64,000 nt of DNA from Ulvibacter litoralis (GTDB taxonomy: Bacteria; Bacteroidota; Bacteroidia; Flavobacteriales; Flavobacteriaceae), in NCBI RefSeq assembly GCF_900102055.1, contig NZ_FNBA01000002.1:558001-622000 (forward strand), read 5' to 3'. Both the position numbers and the translations under genes were made by a program. This document shows, piece by piece, positions 41,276 through 51,299 of this stretch. How positions within the stretch are numbered: position 1 is the stretch's first letter; each line of letters opens with the position of its first letter. The notes under the pieces were generated by a model. It was not told the DNA's origin. It saw nothing but the letters and a program-made list of their open reading frames with translations, and did not search any database.

Positions 41276-42616
41276 ATGTCAAAACCGTTTTCTGATTTAG
41301 GTGTTAGCAAGCCTTTACAACAAAGCTTAGCCGATTTACAAATAACTGTTCCTACAGATATTCAGGAAAAAACCATCCCTGTAGTACTTACTCAAAAAGA
41401 CGATATTGTTGCTTTGGCTAAAACAGGAACGGGTAAAACAGCTGCTTTTGGAGTTCCTTTGTTACAATTAATTGCTCCGGAAGATGCTACTGTACAAACG
41501 GTAATATTGGCACCTACACGGGAATTAGGACAACAAATACACGCTAACTTAACTTCTTTTGCTTCTCATAGTCCTGAAATTTCCATTACTGGTGTTTTTG
41601 GAGGAATTCCTATAAAACCACAAATAGAGCGTTTAAAGTCGCCAACACATATTGTCGTGGCAACTCCAGGACGTTTGGTAGATTTGATAAAACGTGAAGC
41701 GATTAACGTGAAAAACGTGAAGTATTTCGTCTTAGATGAAGCCGATGAAATGGTAAGCGCTTTAAAAGAAGAAGTAGATACCATACTAAAAGAAATTCCG
41801 AAGTCGAGAAGAACCTTATTATTTACCGCCACAATGCCTGGTGCAATAAAACAATTGGTTCAAAATTATATGTCGAAACATGTGGTGCAGATTGAAGCAG
41901 ACATGTCAACAGCTGGACATCAAGGAATCGATCATCATTTTATGGTGGTAGAGCCCATTGAAAAGCTAGAGGTCTTACTTCATTTTCTAAATTCGAAAGA
42001 AGGCGAACGAGGGATTATCTTTTGTAAAACCAAAGCAGCAGTTAACAAATTGGCTAAAAACTTAGCCATCAATAAATTTTCTTCAGGAGCCATCCACGGT
42101 AGCTTAACACAAGCCATTCGAGATCGTATTATGGGACAATTTAGAGAAGGATTTGTAGATATTTTGGTCGCTACCGATTTAGCAGCTCGTGGAATTGACG
42201 TGAAAGATGTATCGTATGTGGTGAATTATCATTTACCAGACACTTACGACGCTTATGTACATAGAAGCGGGCGTACGGCAAGAGCAGGAGCAAAAGGGCT
42301 TTCGCTTACAATCCTTCAGCAAGAAGAAGTACTAGAAATTCCCGATTTTCAAGATGAATTAGGAATTGTTTTTAAAGAACTTAAAAAAGCAGATCCACAG
42401 AGCATTCAAGAAAATAATGGGTTGGTATGGGCTAAAAAAATATTTAAAACAAAACCCAATCGCGAGGTTTCAGAAGAGTTTAAAGCCAAAATAAAAACAA
42501 TCTTTCATCATGTAACGAAAGACGAGTTGGTAGATAAAATTTTAGCAAATTATTTAGCACAATCTGGTGCTGATAAGCCGAAAGCTGAAGTTTCAAAAAA
42601 GAAGAAAAAGAAATAA
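41276..42616 (+). CDS. DEAD-box RNA helicase
   Basis: 446 aa. Motif order is complete: Q-motif region, AKTGTGKT (Walker A), PTRELGQQ (Ia), TPGR (Ib), DEAD (II), TAT (III), and the C-terminal RecA domain with [10 protein letters not shown] (V) and HRSGRTARAG (VI). A Lys-rich tail (KKKKKK) follows a C-terminal extension with no clear domain. Likely assists ribosome assembly or mRNA decay. The next helicase gene starts 3 bp later. Rho-type E. coli names would be over-precise. Confidence 0.93.
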   Translation: MSKPFSDLGVSKPLQQSLADLQITVPTDIQEKTIPVVLTQKDDIVALAKTGTGKTAAFGVPLLQLIAPEDATVQTVILAPTRELGQQIHANLTSFASHSPEISITGVFGGIPIKPQIERLKSPTHIVVATPGRLVDLIKREAINVKNVKYFVLDEADEMVSALKEEVDTILKEIPKSRRTLLFTATMPGAIKQLVQNYMSKHVVQIEADMSTAGHQGIDHHFMVVEPIEKLEVLLHFLNSKEGERGIIFCKTKAAVNKLAKNLAINKFSSGAIHGSLTQAIRDRIMGQFREGFVDILVATDLAARGIDVKDVSYVVNYHLPDTYDAYVHRSGRTARAGAKGLSLTILQQEEVLEIPDFQDELGIVFKELKKADPQSIQENNGLVWAKKIFKTKPNREVSEEFKAKIKTIFHHVTKDELVDKILANYLAQSGADKPKAEVSKKKKKK

Positions 42617-42619
42617 ATT

Positions 42620-43933
42620 ATGGCAAATAGCATAAAAAGTCAAGAGGATATCTTAGCAAAACTAAATATTCACGTATTGAATCCCATGCAAGAGGAAGCT
42701 GTTTCTGTGATTGAAACAACCACCAATACAATATTATTATCTCCCACAGGAACTGGAAAAACATTGGCTTTTTTATTGCCACTTCTGAAAGTCCTAGATC
42801 CTGAATCTACCGAAGTACAAGCATTAATAATTGTGCCTTCGAGAGAGCTTGCGCTTCAAATTGAGCAAGTGGTTCGCACTATGGGTTCTGGGTACAAAGT
42901 AAATGCAGTGTACGGTGGAAGACCAATGTCTAAAGATAAAATAGAGATTAAGCATACTCCGGCTATTTTAATAGGTACGCCTGGAAGAATATTAGATCAT
43001 TTTAGTAACGATCGCTTTTCTAGAGACAGTATTAAAACCCTTATTTTAGACGAGTTTGACAAGTCGTTAGAAGATGGTTTTGAAAGTGAAATGCGCGGTA
43101 TTATCAATCAGTTGCCAAACATTAATAAACGCATTCTAACTTCGGCAACTCAAGCGGTGAAAGTTCCTGGTTTTGTGAGGCTTGAAAACCCTCATGTAAT
43201 TGATTACTTAAAGGAAAAAGTAGTGAAAAAATTAGCTGTTAAAACAGTAGTTTCACCACTTAAAAACAAATCGAAAACCTTACTAGAGCTAATTCAGCAT
43301 ATTGGGAATGAACCTGGAATTATCTTCTGTAATTTACGAGATACGATTGAGTATTTGAGTGATTTCTTAGATCGTAATAAAGTGAGTCATACTTGCTTTT
43401 CAGGAGGAATGGAACAAAAAGATAGAGAGCGTGCTTTAATTAAATTTAGAAATGGAAGTAGTCAATTGTTAGTAGCTACCGATTTAGCGGCTCGTGGAAT
43501 TGACATTCCTGAAATGAAATACATTATTCATTACGAATTGCCGCATCATGAAGAAGATTTTATTCATAGAAACGGTAGAACGGCTCGAGTGAATTCAAAA
43601 GGAACGGCCTATGTTTTAAAATGGGAAAATGAACGTTTGCCAGAATTCATTAAAAATGTAAAAGGGATTGATATTTCTAAGAAAGCGACTTACAAACCTC
43701 AATTTTGGGAAACCTTATTTATTTCAGGAGGACGTAAAGACAAAATATCGAAAGGTGATATCGCTGGTTTATTTTTCAAACAAGGAGAAATCACTCAGGA
43801 TCAATTGGGTACAATCGAACTAAAACCAGATTGTGCATTTGTTGCGGTCCCTTTAGCTATGGCTGACGAGTTGGTTGAAAAATTAAACAATAGTCGATTA
43901 AAAAAGAAAAAGGTGCGAGTAACCATACTTTAA
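42620..43933 (+). CDS. DbpA-like RNA helicase with variant motif II (DEFD)
   Basis: 437 aa. Helicase motifs: [20 protein letters not shown], then DEFD in place of [17 protein letters not shown] and HRNGRTAR. The C-terminal domain (about residues 365-437), with [14 protein letters not shown], resembles the DbpA RNA-binding fold that targets 23S rRNA. Motif II Ala is replaced by Phe while both catalytic acids remain, so activity is expected. It is 3 bp after the first helicase and 4 bp before the SDR-like gene. Confidence 0.88.
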   Translation: MANSIKSQEDILAKLNIHVLNPMQEEAVSVIETTTNTILLSPTGTGKTLAFLLPLLKVLDPESTEVQALIIVPSRELALQIEQVVRTMGSGYKVNAVYGGRPMSKDKIEIKHTPAILIGTPGRILDHFSNDRFSRDSIKTLILDEFDKSLEDGFESEMRGIINQLPNINKRILTSATQAVKVPGFVRLENPHVIDYLKEKVVKKLAVKTVVSPLKNKSKTLLELIQHIGNEPGIIFCNLRDTIEYLSDFLDRNKVSHTCFSGGMEQKDRERALIKFRNGSSQLLVATDLAARGIDIPEMKYIIHYELPHHEEDFIHRNGRTARVNSKGTAYVLKWENERLPEFIKNVKGIDISKKATYKPQFWETLFISGGRKDKISKGDIAGLFFKQGEITQDQLGTIELKPDCAFVAVPLAMADELVEKLNNSRLKKKKVRVTIL

Positions 43934-43937
43934 GTAT

Positions 43938-45473
43938 ATGAGTGATACTTCTCTTCATAAGGATATAGATTTCTGTATCGAAACGTTACAGAAAATTTTG
44001 AACGACTCAAATCAACTGTTTGAATTGCCAGAAGAACAGCGAATTGCTCTTCTAAAAGTAGCTGGCGCACTTTCAAGACCGAATCGCGATGAGTTTAAGC
44101 GCCGCAAGAAAGACGCTAAAAAAGAATTAAAACGGAAAATGATTGCGCGTGACAAGCACGCTCGAAAGGAAACCGGAATTCGTTCTGCAAGAGAAGCCAG
44201 TGTTTTTGTGGCACCTAAGTTATTAGCAGCCAAAGAAACGCTTAAAGACACCCCAGAGTTAGAGTCACCGAGGAATTGCTACGTCTGTAAAGCGGTATTT
44301 ACCAAATTACACCACTTTTATGATACGATGTGTACAGATTGTGGTGACTTAAACTATGCCAAACGGTTTCAAACGACGGACTTAACAGATCAAGTTGCTG
44401 TTATTACGGGTTCACGACTTAAAATCGGGTATCATATTACATTAATGTTGTTGCGTTCGGGAGCGACGGTTGTGGCTACCACGCGTTTTCCAGCCGATTC
44501 TGCCATTCGTTTTTCAAAAGAGGACGATTATCATACTTGGAGTGATCGTTTACACATTCACGGATTGGATTTACGTCACATTCCGAGTGTTGAGATATTT
44601 TGTAATTATATTGAGCAACAGTATTCGCGATTGGATATTTTAATTAACAATGCCGCGCAGACGGTACGCCGACCTTCGGGGTTTTATTTCCATTTAATGG
44701 AAAATGAGAAGTTACCAAAATCAGAATTACCCATTAAAGCACAGCATTTATTAAATAGTCACTTTGAATGTTTGCAAGAGCTTTCAGACTTGAGTGTGCC
44801 TACGTCAAAAACAGCGAAAAATAATGTATTGCCAGTAACATGGCACGGTCCAGAGCCTGGAATAGGGTTACGTTCGTCTGCCGAGCTTTCTCAAATACCT
44901 TATAGTTTCGACAATGCGTTGCAAACTACGGAAGTATTTCCTGAAGGAAAGTTAGACGCCGATTTACAACAAGTCGATTTACGAAAAACAAACAGTTGGC
45001 GTTTGCGATTGGGTGAAATTGAAACCACTGAAATGGTCGAAGTACAACTCGTAAATGCAGTGGCTCCTTTTGTATTGTGCAATCGGTTGTCTCATTTAAT
45101 GATGAAAGAAAATACAGGTAAGAAACATATTATCAATGTGACGGCCATGGAAGGGAAATTTCATCGTTTTAAAAAGCAAGACCGTCATCCACATACCAAT
45201 ATGGCGAAAGCGGCTTTAAATATGCTTACACATACATCTGCTTCTACGTTTGCCAAGTCTGGTATTTATATGAACGCAGTGGATACAGGTTGGGTAACCG
45301 ATGAAGATCCGATAGAATTATCTAAAAAGAAGGTAGAAGTACACGATTTTCAACCACCATTAGACATTGTAGATGGTGCCGCTCGTGTGATGGATCCTTT
45401 AATTGATGGTATTAATACCGGAAAACATTGGTGTGGAAAATTCTTAAAAGATTACTTTCCTATTGATTGGTAG
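43938..45473 (+). CDS. SDR-fold protein with N-terminal zinc-ribbon-like module
   Basis: 511 aa, about twice the usual SDR length. Residues 1-110 are helical and very basic ([14 protein letters not shown]). A four-cysteine module follows, C114-x2-C117 and C132-x2-C135. The Rossmann domain starts with [11 protein letters not shown] (about 153-163), and NNAAQT is the NNAG equivalent. At the active site YxxxK reads TNMAK, so the catalytic Tyr appears to be Thr. A long insertion lies before it. Dehydrogenase activity is therefore doubtful. The helicase neighbours and basic Zn module suggest an RNA- or ribosome-linked role, which is inference. Confidence 0.8.
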   Translation: MSDTSLHKDIDFCIETLQKILNDSNQLFELPEEQRIALLKVAGALSRPNRDEFKRRKKDAKKELKRKMIARDKHARKETGIRSAREASVFVAPKLLAAKETLKDTPELESPRNCYVCKAVFTKLHHFYDTMCTDCGDLNYAKRFQTTDLTDQVAVITGSRLKIGYHITLMLLRSGATVVATTRFPADSAIRFSKEDDYHTWSDRLHIHGLDLRHIPSVEIFCNYIEQQYSRLDILINNAAQTVRRPSGFYFHLMENEKLPKSELPIKAQHLLNSHFECLQELSDLSVPTSKTAKNNVLPVTWHGPEPGIGLRSSAELSQIPYSFDNALQTTEVFPEGKLDADLQQVDLRKTNSWRLRLGEIETTEMVEVQLVNAVAPFVLCNRLSHLMMKENTGKKHIINVTAMEGKFHRFKKQDRHPHTNMAKAALNMLTHTSASTFAKSGIYMNAVDTGWVTDEDPIELSKKKVEVHDFQPPLDIVDGAARVMDPLIDGINTGKHWCGKFLKDYFPIDW

Positions 45474-45608
45474 TTTTTTTTCTTCGGAAAGTTGTTAGAT
45501 CAGCTACATTTTGAGTTCTTTTTTGAAGTAAAGTAAAGATTACTTGAATAGTATGGTTATTCATTTGATATTATCACGTACTTTCGCGCCCTCAAATAAA
45601 TTTTGAAT

Positions 45609-46064
45609 ATGAAGCGCATCAACGAATACAAAAAACTCTTTGGAGTAGAAAAGGAAATCGAATTAAAGGCCTTGAAAAAGAGCTACCGTAATTTGGTGAA
45701 AGAATGGCATCCAGACAAGTTTCAAGATGGTGACGCTTTACAAGAAGAAGCTGAAATTAATAGTCGAAAAATTATCGATGGGTATCATTTCTTGGTAAGT
45801 ATGGCTCCTGAAACAAAGGAATTAAATTTAGAGGCGTATACAGAGACGATTACCAATTCTCCAATTGCAGATTACAAGCATAAAGGATTGTTGCTAGAAA
45901 TTACCTTCCTAGACGGAACAAACTACGAATACTTTGGTGTTACAAAACAAGTGTACATCAAAATGATAAATAGTAGTAATTTAAATCGTTTTGCAAAACG
46001 AACAATCTATCCTAATTATACCTATAGAAAATCGAAACGTATTCTTGAAAATGAGAACGCATAA
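45609..46064 (+). CDS. J-domain protein with C-terminal KTSC domain
   Basis: 151 aa. The ATG at 45609 is preferred; the frame extends to a TTG at 45603. Residues about 5-60 form a J-domain with the HPD motif in EWHPDKF, which stimulates DnaK ATPase. The C-terminal half (about 85-145), with ITFLDGTNYEYFGVTKQVY, matches the KTSC domain, often near nucleic-acid-binding proteins. The function of the fusion is unknown. It ends before a strong terminator. Confidence 0.8.
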   Translation: MKRINEYKKLFGVEKEIELKALKKSYRNLVKEWHPDKFQDGDALQEEAEINSRKIIDGYHFLVSMAPETKELNLEAYTETITNSPIADYKHKGLLLEITFLDGTNYEYFGVTKQVYIKMINSSNLNRFAKRTIYPNYTYRKSKRILENENA

Positions 46065-46108
46065 GTGTGTGTCCTAGTTTAGGAAATACAATGTTTATCA
46101 ATTATCTG

Positions 46109-46143
46109 AAAGAGGCTTCAATGTATTGAAGCCTCTTTTTTAT
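46109..46143 (+). terminator. Intrinsic terminator after the J-domain gene
   Basis: A perfect 13-bp stem (46109-46121 with 46126-46138) with a TGTA loop and a long T-run. Confidence 0.93.
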
Positions 46144-46155
46144 ATCTATTAATGC

Positions 46156-46163
46156 TATCTTTG
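46156..46163 (+). promoter_or_regulatory. -7 box of the M13 peptidase gene
   Basis: TATCTTTG, a perfect TAnnTTTG, 22 bp before the ATG at 46186. No TTG at the usual spacing is evident. Confidence 0.5.
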
Positions 46164-46185
46164 AGAAAACGAAACTTTTTTTTCT

Positions 46186-48216
46186 ATGAAAAACCTATTC
46201 CTTTTCTCATTGTTCTTCTCTGTTTTTATTTCCTGTAAAAACGATACTAAAGATACTACGAATGATACCGCTCAAACAATTACACCAGTGGTTTTTGATG
46301 GTGTTGATACTTCCATTAAGCCTGGAGATGATTTCTTTAACCATGTAAATAAAAAATGGTTTGACACGGCTGTCATTGCCGATGATCAAGTAGGAGTAGG
46401 GTCGTACCGATTCTTAAACATTCCGCAGCAAGAATTACTTAAAAATATTTTGGAAGAAGTTTCTCAGAAAGAACATCCAAAAGGAAGTGTTGAGCAAATG
46501 GTGGGCGATTTTTATGCTTCTGGAATGGATATTGTAAAAATTAATAATTTGGGAAGCATGCCGATTCAACCAATATTAAATCGCATCGATGCGATTGCTT
46601 CCATCCCTGCTATTACTGAGTTTGTTGCAACTCAGGTGAAGTCGGGAGATTATTCAATGGTTAGTCCGCATATCTCTCCAGACCAGAAAAACAGTTCCTT
46701 GAATATTTTGCATTTTTCACAAACAGGATTGGGGTTGCCAGATCGTGATTATTATTTTGGAGAGAACCCTTCAGTAAAAAGTATTCAAGAAGCCTACAAA
46801 ACATATGTAACCACATTATTTGAATTAGTGGGAGCTTCGGAAGCAAAAAAGAATGCAGAAATCGTATATGCTATTGAAAAACAACTGGCAGCATCCCATA
46901 AAACTCGAATTGAACGAAGAGTAATTAAAGAGAATTACCATAAAATGGCTGTTTCAGAATTAAATGCAAACCATCCAAACATTGGTTGGAACGCACTTCT
47001 GAAGAACTTAGGAGCTAATGTAGATTCTGTAGATGTTCGACAGCCTGCGTATTACGATGCTCTAAATAGCATGTTAGGAACGATTACAATAGAAGATTGG
47101 AAGCTTTATTTAAAAGCACATTCAATAGCATCTCATGACAACATATTAAGTACTCCTTTTCAAGATGCCTCTTTTGAGTATTCTAAAGTAATTACTGGAC
47201 AATCGGTACAACAATCGCGTTCCAAACTAATGGTACGTCGTGTAGATCAACAAATTGGTTTTGCGTTAGGACAGTTGTATGTAAAGCGATATTTTAATGA
47301 AGATGCAAAAAAAAGAGCATTAGCCTTGGTTAACAATTTTCAGAAAACATTAGAAAAGCGCATTAGCAACCTTGATTGGATGAGTGATAGTACCAAAGTA
47401 AAAGCGAAAGAAAAATTATACGCTATTAGTAAAAAAATTGGGTATCCAGATGTTTGGAGAACGTACGATGCTTCTATAGATCGAGATCACTTTTTTGAAA
47501 ACGTAGTTGCTTTACGTAAAGATGATTATCAGTACGAATTGAAACAATTAAACAAAGCTCCAAATAGAGAAGAATGGCACACGACGCCGTCTACAGTAAC
47601 AGCTTATTATAACCCTTCGTTAAATGAAATTGTTTTTCCAGCAGGTATTTTACAAGCGCCTTATTTTGATTTGTATGCCGACGATGCTGTAAATTATGGC
47701 GGTATCGGAATGGTTATTGGACATGAGTTTACCCACGCTTTCGACGATCAAGGTGCGCAATACGATAAAAATGGAAATGTAACCAATTGGTGGACCGAAG
47801 CAGATTATACGAAGTTTAAAGCGAAAACACAACAAGTTATAGATCAATATGATGCATTTACGGTATTGGATAGTGTCCCAATTAAAGGAGCTTTAACGGT
47901 GGGAGAAAACACAGCAGACAATGGAGGTATTGCAATCGCTTTCGATGCTTTCAAGTCTACAGCGCAAGGACAAGACACAACTAAAATAGGCGGGCATACC
48001 CCCAACCAACGTTTCTTCTTGTCGGTTGCTACTATTTGGCGCGTAAAAACAAGAGATGAATATTTACGTAATTATGTGGCTACAGACCCGCATTCACCTC
48101 CAATTTGGCGTGTAAACGGCCCTCTAATGAACTTTACGCCATTTTATGAAGCATTTACCGTTTCGCCAGGAGATGCTAATTATAAGGTCGAAGATGAACG
48201 GATTAAGATTTGGTAA
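46186..48216 (+). CDS. M13 family metallopeptidase (neprilysin/PepO type) lipoprotein
   Basis: 676 aa. Signal with lipobox FSVFISC (Cys near residue 17), so periplasmic or outer-membrane anchored. The large N-terminal domain is typical. The zinc site is HEFTH (513-517), with the third ligand in GENTADNGG downstream and the substrate-binding NAYYNP-like TAYYNPSLNEIVFPAG preceding it. Cleaves peptides of limited size. The gene is monocistronic, with its own promoter and terminator. Confidence 0.95.
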   Translation: MKNLFLFSLFFSVFISCKNDTKDTTNDTAQTITPVVFDGVDTSIKPGDDFFNHVNKKWFDTAVIADDQVGVGSYRFLNIPQQELLKNILEEVSQKEHPKGSVEQMVGDFYASGMDIVKINNLGSMPIQPILNRIDAIASIPAITEFVATQVKSGDYSMVSPHISPDQKNSSLNILHFSQTGLGLPDRDYYFGENPSVKSIQEAYKTYVTTLFELVGASEAKKNAEIVYAIEKQLAASHKTRIERRVIKENYHKMAVSELNANHPNIGWNALLKNLGANVDSVDVRQPAYYDALNSMLGTITIEDWKLYLKAHSIASHDNILSTPFQDASFEYSKVITGQSVQQSRSKLMVRRVDQQIGFALGQLYVKRYFNEDAKKRALALVNNFQKTLEKRISNLDWMSDSTKVKAKEKLYAISKKIGYPDVWRTYDASIDRDHFFENVVALRKDDYQYELKQLNKAPNREEWHTTPSTVTAYYNPSLNEIVFPAGILQAPYFDLYADDAVNYGGIGMVIGHEFTHAFDDQGAQYDKNGNVTNWWTEADYTKFKAKTQQVIDQYDAFTVLDSVPIKGALTVGENTADNGGIAIAFDAFKSTAQGQDTTKIGGHTPNQRFFLSVATIWRVKTRDEYLRNYVATDPHSPPIWRVNGPLMNFTPFYEAFTVSPGDANYKVEDERIKIW

Positions 48217-48246
48217 GTCTCTTCGGAAACTAATTATAATAAAATC

Positions 48247-48279
48247 AAAAAAGGCTGTCCATAAGGAACAGCCTTTTTT
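48247..48279. terminator. Bidirectional terminator between convergent genes
   Basis: Arms AAAAAAGGCTGT-CC and GGAACAGCCTTTTTT pair with one bulged base and an ATAA loop. A- and T-tracts on both sides suit the M13 gene and the oppositely oriented DJ-1-like gene. Confidence 0.88.
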
Positions 48280-48297
48280 GATACATAAGCGCTTACA

Positions 48298-49098
48298 TTA
48301 TTTTAAGCTTTCAAGTAGTTTTTCAGCAACCAACTCAGACGAAGCTGGGTTTTGTCCTGTAATTAAATTACCATCTTGAATTGCATATGCAGCCCAATCT
48401 TCTTTTTTAGAATAGATACCGCCGTTTTTGCTAAGCATATCTTCTACTAAAAATGGAACCACATCGGTAAGGCCAACTGCTGCTTCTTCAGAATTTGTAA
48501 ATCCTGTTACTTTTTTACCTTTTACTAAAGGAGTTCCATCTGTGTTTTTAACTCCTTTTAAGGCTGCCGGTGCGTGACATACGAAGGCAATAGGCTTCTT
48601 TTGGCTATTAAATTTTTCAATTAAAGCAATAGAAGTTGCGTCGTTTGCTAAATCCCATAGCGGACCGTGTCCACCTGGATAGAATACGGCATCAAAATCG
48701 TCTGGATTTACATCAGATAATTTCTTTGTATTTGCAATTTTTGCTTTTGCTTCAGCATCTTTATCGAAACGTTTGGTTGCTTCTGTTGCTGCGTCTGGAG
48801 AATCACTACTTGGATCTATTGGTGCTGCACCTCCTTTTGGTGTCGCAATCGTTATTGTTGCTCCTTTGTCGCGTAAAGTGTAATATGGATTCGCAAATTC
48901 TTCCACCCAAAATCCTGTCTTTTTTCCGGTGTCTCCTAATTTATCGTGAGAGGTTACTACAAATAATACATTCATATCGTTTTCTTTTTTTAATTCTGTT
49001 TTTTCTTCTGAAACTTTTTCAGAAGGTGTTTGCTTTTTAGCGTCATTACAACTAGCTGCTGCAATGATTGTTAGCGTTAAGACGATTGTTTTTAGCAT
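48298..49098 (-). CDS. DJ-1/PfpI family protein (Hsp31/glyoxalase III-like), exported
   Basis: 266 aa. The signal has a lipobox AAASC (Cys17), unusual since most relatives are cytoplasmic. The catalytic core is of the HchA type: Glu66/67 in WVEEFANPYY, nucleophile Cys174 in FVCHAPAAL, and His175. YPGGHGPLWDL is the signature stretch. Relatives remove methylglyoxal or repair glycated proteins. It is the last gene of a five-gene operon led by a TetR regulator. Lipoprotein anchoring is inferred. Confidence 0.85.
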   Translation of the reverse strand: MLKTIVLTLTIIAAASCNDAKKQTPSEKVSEEKTELKKENDMNVLFVVTSHDKLGDTGKKTGFWVEEFANPYYTLRDKGATITIATPKGGAAPIDPSSDSPDAATEATKRFDKDAEAKAKIANTKKLSDVNPDDFDAVFYPGGHGPLWDLANDATSIALIEKFNSQKKPIAFVCHAPAALKGVKNTDGTPLVKGKKVTGFTNSEEAAVGLTDVVPFLVEDMLSKNGGIYSKKEDWAAYAIQDGNLITGQNPASSELVAEKLLESLK

Positions 49099-49110
49099 AC
49101 TTCTTGATTA

Positions 49111-50271
49111 TTAGTAGGCCATTTTTACAATTTTCTCAACCTTATCGGGTGATAAGGATTGGTGTTCGCCCAATCCTAACCATCCGCGATCTGTAAAGCG
49201 TTGCGAGATTTTTTCAGCAGTGCCTTCATAATCTTTCGTGTAATCTGATAGTTTGGTGTCGATCCCTAATTTGTGGAAAAAATCGACTGTTTTTTCGATG
49301 GCAGCATAAGCTTTATCGTCTATACTACCTTCCGTTATATTCCAAACACGTTCTCCGTATTGTGCTAATTTTTCTTTTTTAGCTTCAAAATTGAATTTGT
49401 AATGACTTGGTGCGATTACCGCTAAGGTACGTGCATGATCAATTCCGAATAAAGCTGTTAACTCGTGTCCAATGGCATGTACAGCCCAATCTGTAGGAAC
49501 TCCTTGTTGAATTAACCCGTTCAATGCCATCGTACAACTCCACATAAAGTTAGAAGCTGCTTTGTAATCGGTAGGGTCTTTTAGTACTTTTGGAGCCACT
49601 TCAACAAGGGTTTGTAAAATACTTTCAGCAAAACGATCTTGTAGCAAAGCTCCAGTAGGATACGTCATGTATTGTTCTAAAACGTGTGTAAAGGCATCTG
49701 TTAACCCATTTGCCAATTGACGTTCTGGAATAGATGTGATTACTTGAGGATCTAGAATTGAAAATTGAGGAAATAAACCTGGTCCGCCCATGGCTAGTTT
49801 TTCTTTCGTTTCAGCTCTAGTAATTACGGCACCAGAATTCATTTCAGAACCTGTTGCTGGTAAGGTAAGAACAGTTCCAAAAGGAAGTCCTTTTTCAGTT
49901 CTAATGTTTTCTTTTAAAATATCCCAAGGAGTATTCCCTTCATATAATGCAGCAGCCGATAAAAATTTGGTTCCATCAATGACAGAGCCTCCACCCACAG
50001 CTAATAAATAGGTAATATTTTCAGTTTTAATAACTTCTAAGGCTTTCATTAAAACAGCGTATTCTGGATTTGCAGGGATGCCTCCAAATTCTATAACAGA
50101 TACGTTCGCCAAAGCAGTTCTTACTTGGTCGTAAATTCCATTTTTCTTGATACTTCCTCCACCGTAAAGCAGTAATACTTTAGCATCTTCAGGAATTTCA
50201 TTCTTTAATTGCTCGATGGTATCCTTTCCAAATATAATTTTGGTCGGGTTTTTAAAATTAAAATTGTTCAT
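49111..50271 (-). CDS. Iron-dependent alcohol dehydrogenase (YqhD/BDH type)
   Basis: 386 aa. NAD(P)H-dependent reductase of aldehydes. The cofactor region GGGSVIDGTKF (about 93-103) is YqhD-like, with a Ser-Val-Ile in the typical site. Metal ligands: Asp near 195 (LTDAFTHVLE) and His residues in HAIGHELTALFGIDHARTL. YqhD of E. coli reduces toxic aldehydes formed during lipid peroxidation. Spacing to neighbours is 12 and 18 bp, in a TetR-led operon. Confidence 0.92.
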   Translation of the reverse strand: MNNFNFKNPTKIIFGKDTIEQLKNEIPEDAKVLLLYGGGSIKKNGIYDQVRTALANVSVIEFGGIPANPEYAVLMKALEVIKTENITYLLAVGGGSVIDGTKFLSAAALYEGNTPWDILKENIRTEKGLPFGTVLTLPATGSEMNSGAVITRAETKEKLAMGGPGLFPQFSILDPQVITSIPERQLANGLTDAFTHVLEQYMTYPTGALLQDRFAESILQTLVEVAPKVLKDPTDYKAASNFMWSCTMALNGLIQQGVPTDWAVHAIGHELTALFGIDHARTLAVIAPSHYKFNFEAKKEKLAQYGERVWNITEGSIDDKAYAAIEKTVDFFHKLGIDTKLSDYTKDYEGTAEKISQRFTDRGWLGLGEHQSLSPDKVEKIVKMAY

Positions 50272-50289
50272 CTTCTTTTTCTTTTGTAC

Positions 50290-51288
50290 TTAAATTTTTA
50301 CAATCATTTTTCCTTTGTTTTTACCTTCGAATAAGTCGATAAATGCCTTTGGAATGTTATCAAACCCCTCAACGATCGTTTCAGAGTAGGTTAGTTTGTC
50401 TTCTGCCAACCAAGTAGCCAGTTGTTTCATGGCTTCCGGAAATTTTTCAGCATAATTAGAGACAATAAAACCTTGCATTAACGCACTGTTTTTCACTAAG
50501 AAAGGCTGTACACTAATACTTTTCGGGGTTTCAGTGCTGTTATACACAGAAATGGCGCCACAAATAATAATACGTGCAAAGCGGTTGATGTTGAATAAAA
50601 CAGCATCAGATATGGGTCCGCCAACATTGTCAAAATAGATATCTACACCATTGGGAGCCGCTTTTTTAATATCGGCGGCAATGTCTTTGCTTGTGTTGTA
50701 GTTAATTCCAGCATCGAAACCGAACTTGTTTTTCAACAGCTCAATTTTTTCGTCAGTTCCCGCAATTCCGACAACGTTCAATCCAAGGAGTTTGGCTATT
50801 TGTCCAACGACGCTTCCAACAGCACCTGCAGCTCCAGAAACTACGATGGTTTCACCAGCCACTGGTTTTCCTATTTGAGTTAATCCTAAATAGGCTGTAA
50901 GTCCAGTCATTCCTAAAATTCCTAAATATGTACTTAAAGGAGCTTTCGAACTGTCAACTTTCAGCAATCCTTCGCCTGTAGAAACTTGCTTCGTTTTCCA
51001 ATCTAACATTCCAGAAACATACTCGCCTTCTGTAAACGTGTCGTTTTTCGAAGCAATGACTTTCGCTACAACACCCGATTGTACAGGTTTATTTAGTTCA
51101 AAAGGAGGTACGTACGATTTAGCATCGCTCATTCTTCCTCTTAAGTAAGGATCTACCGAAACATAAGCAGCTTCTAAAAGAATTTCACCATCATTGATAT
51201 TCAAATCTTTTTCTTCAGAAATAAATTCAAAGTTTGAAAGTGTAGGCTTTCCTTCGGGTCTGTTGTTTAATACAATTGTCTTAATCAT
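50290..51288 (-). CDS. NADP-dependent oxidoreductase (CurA/LTB4DH type MDR)
   Basis: 332 aa zinc-independent medium-chain reductase. The N-terminus LNNRPEGKPT is diagnostic for the CurA-like group (RPxG). The Rossmann motif is GAAGAVGSVVGQIAKLLG (about 152-169), and the DNVGG motif precedes the domain switch. It reduces the double bond of enals and enones. 18 bp upstream of the YqhD-like gene and 11 bp downstream of the nitroreductase gene. Confidence 0.9.
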   Translation of the reverse strand: MIKTIVLNNRPEGKPTLSNFEFISEEKDLNINDGEILLEAAYVSVDPYLRGRMSDAKSYVPPFELNKPVQSGVVAKVIASKNDTFTEGEYVSGMLDWKTKQVSTGEGLLKVDSSKAPLSTYLGILGMTGLTAYLGLTQIGKPVAGETIVVSGAAGAVGSVVGQIAKLLGLNVVGIAGTDEKIELLKNKFGFDAGINYNTSKDIAADIKKAAPNGVDIYFDNVGGPISDAVLFNINRFARIIICGAISVYNSTETPKSISVQPFLVKNSALMQGFIVSNYAEKFPEAMKQLATWLAEDKLTYSETIVEGFDNIPKAFIDLFEGKNKGKMIVKI

Positions 51289-51299
51289 GATCTTTTTTT

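Noticed and set aside
48636-49040. 134-codon plus-strand frame over the DJ-1-like gene
   Set aside because: A Leu/Arg-rich antisense shadow of a conserved catalytic domain.
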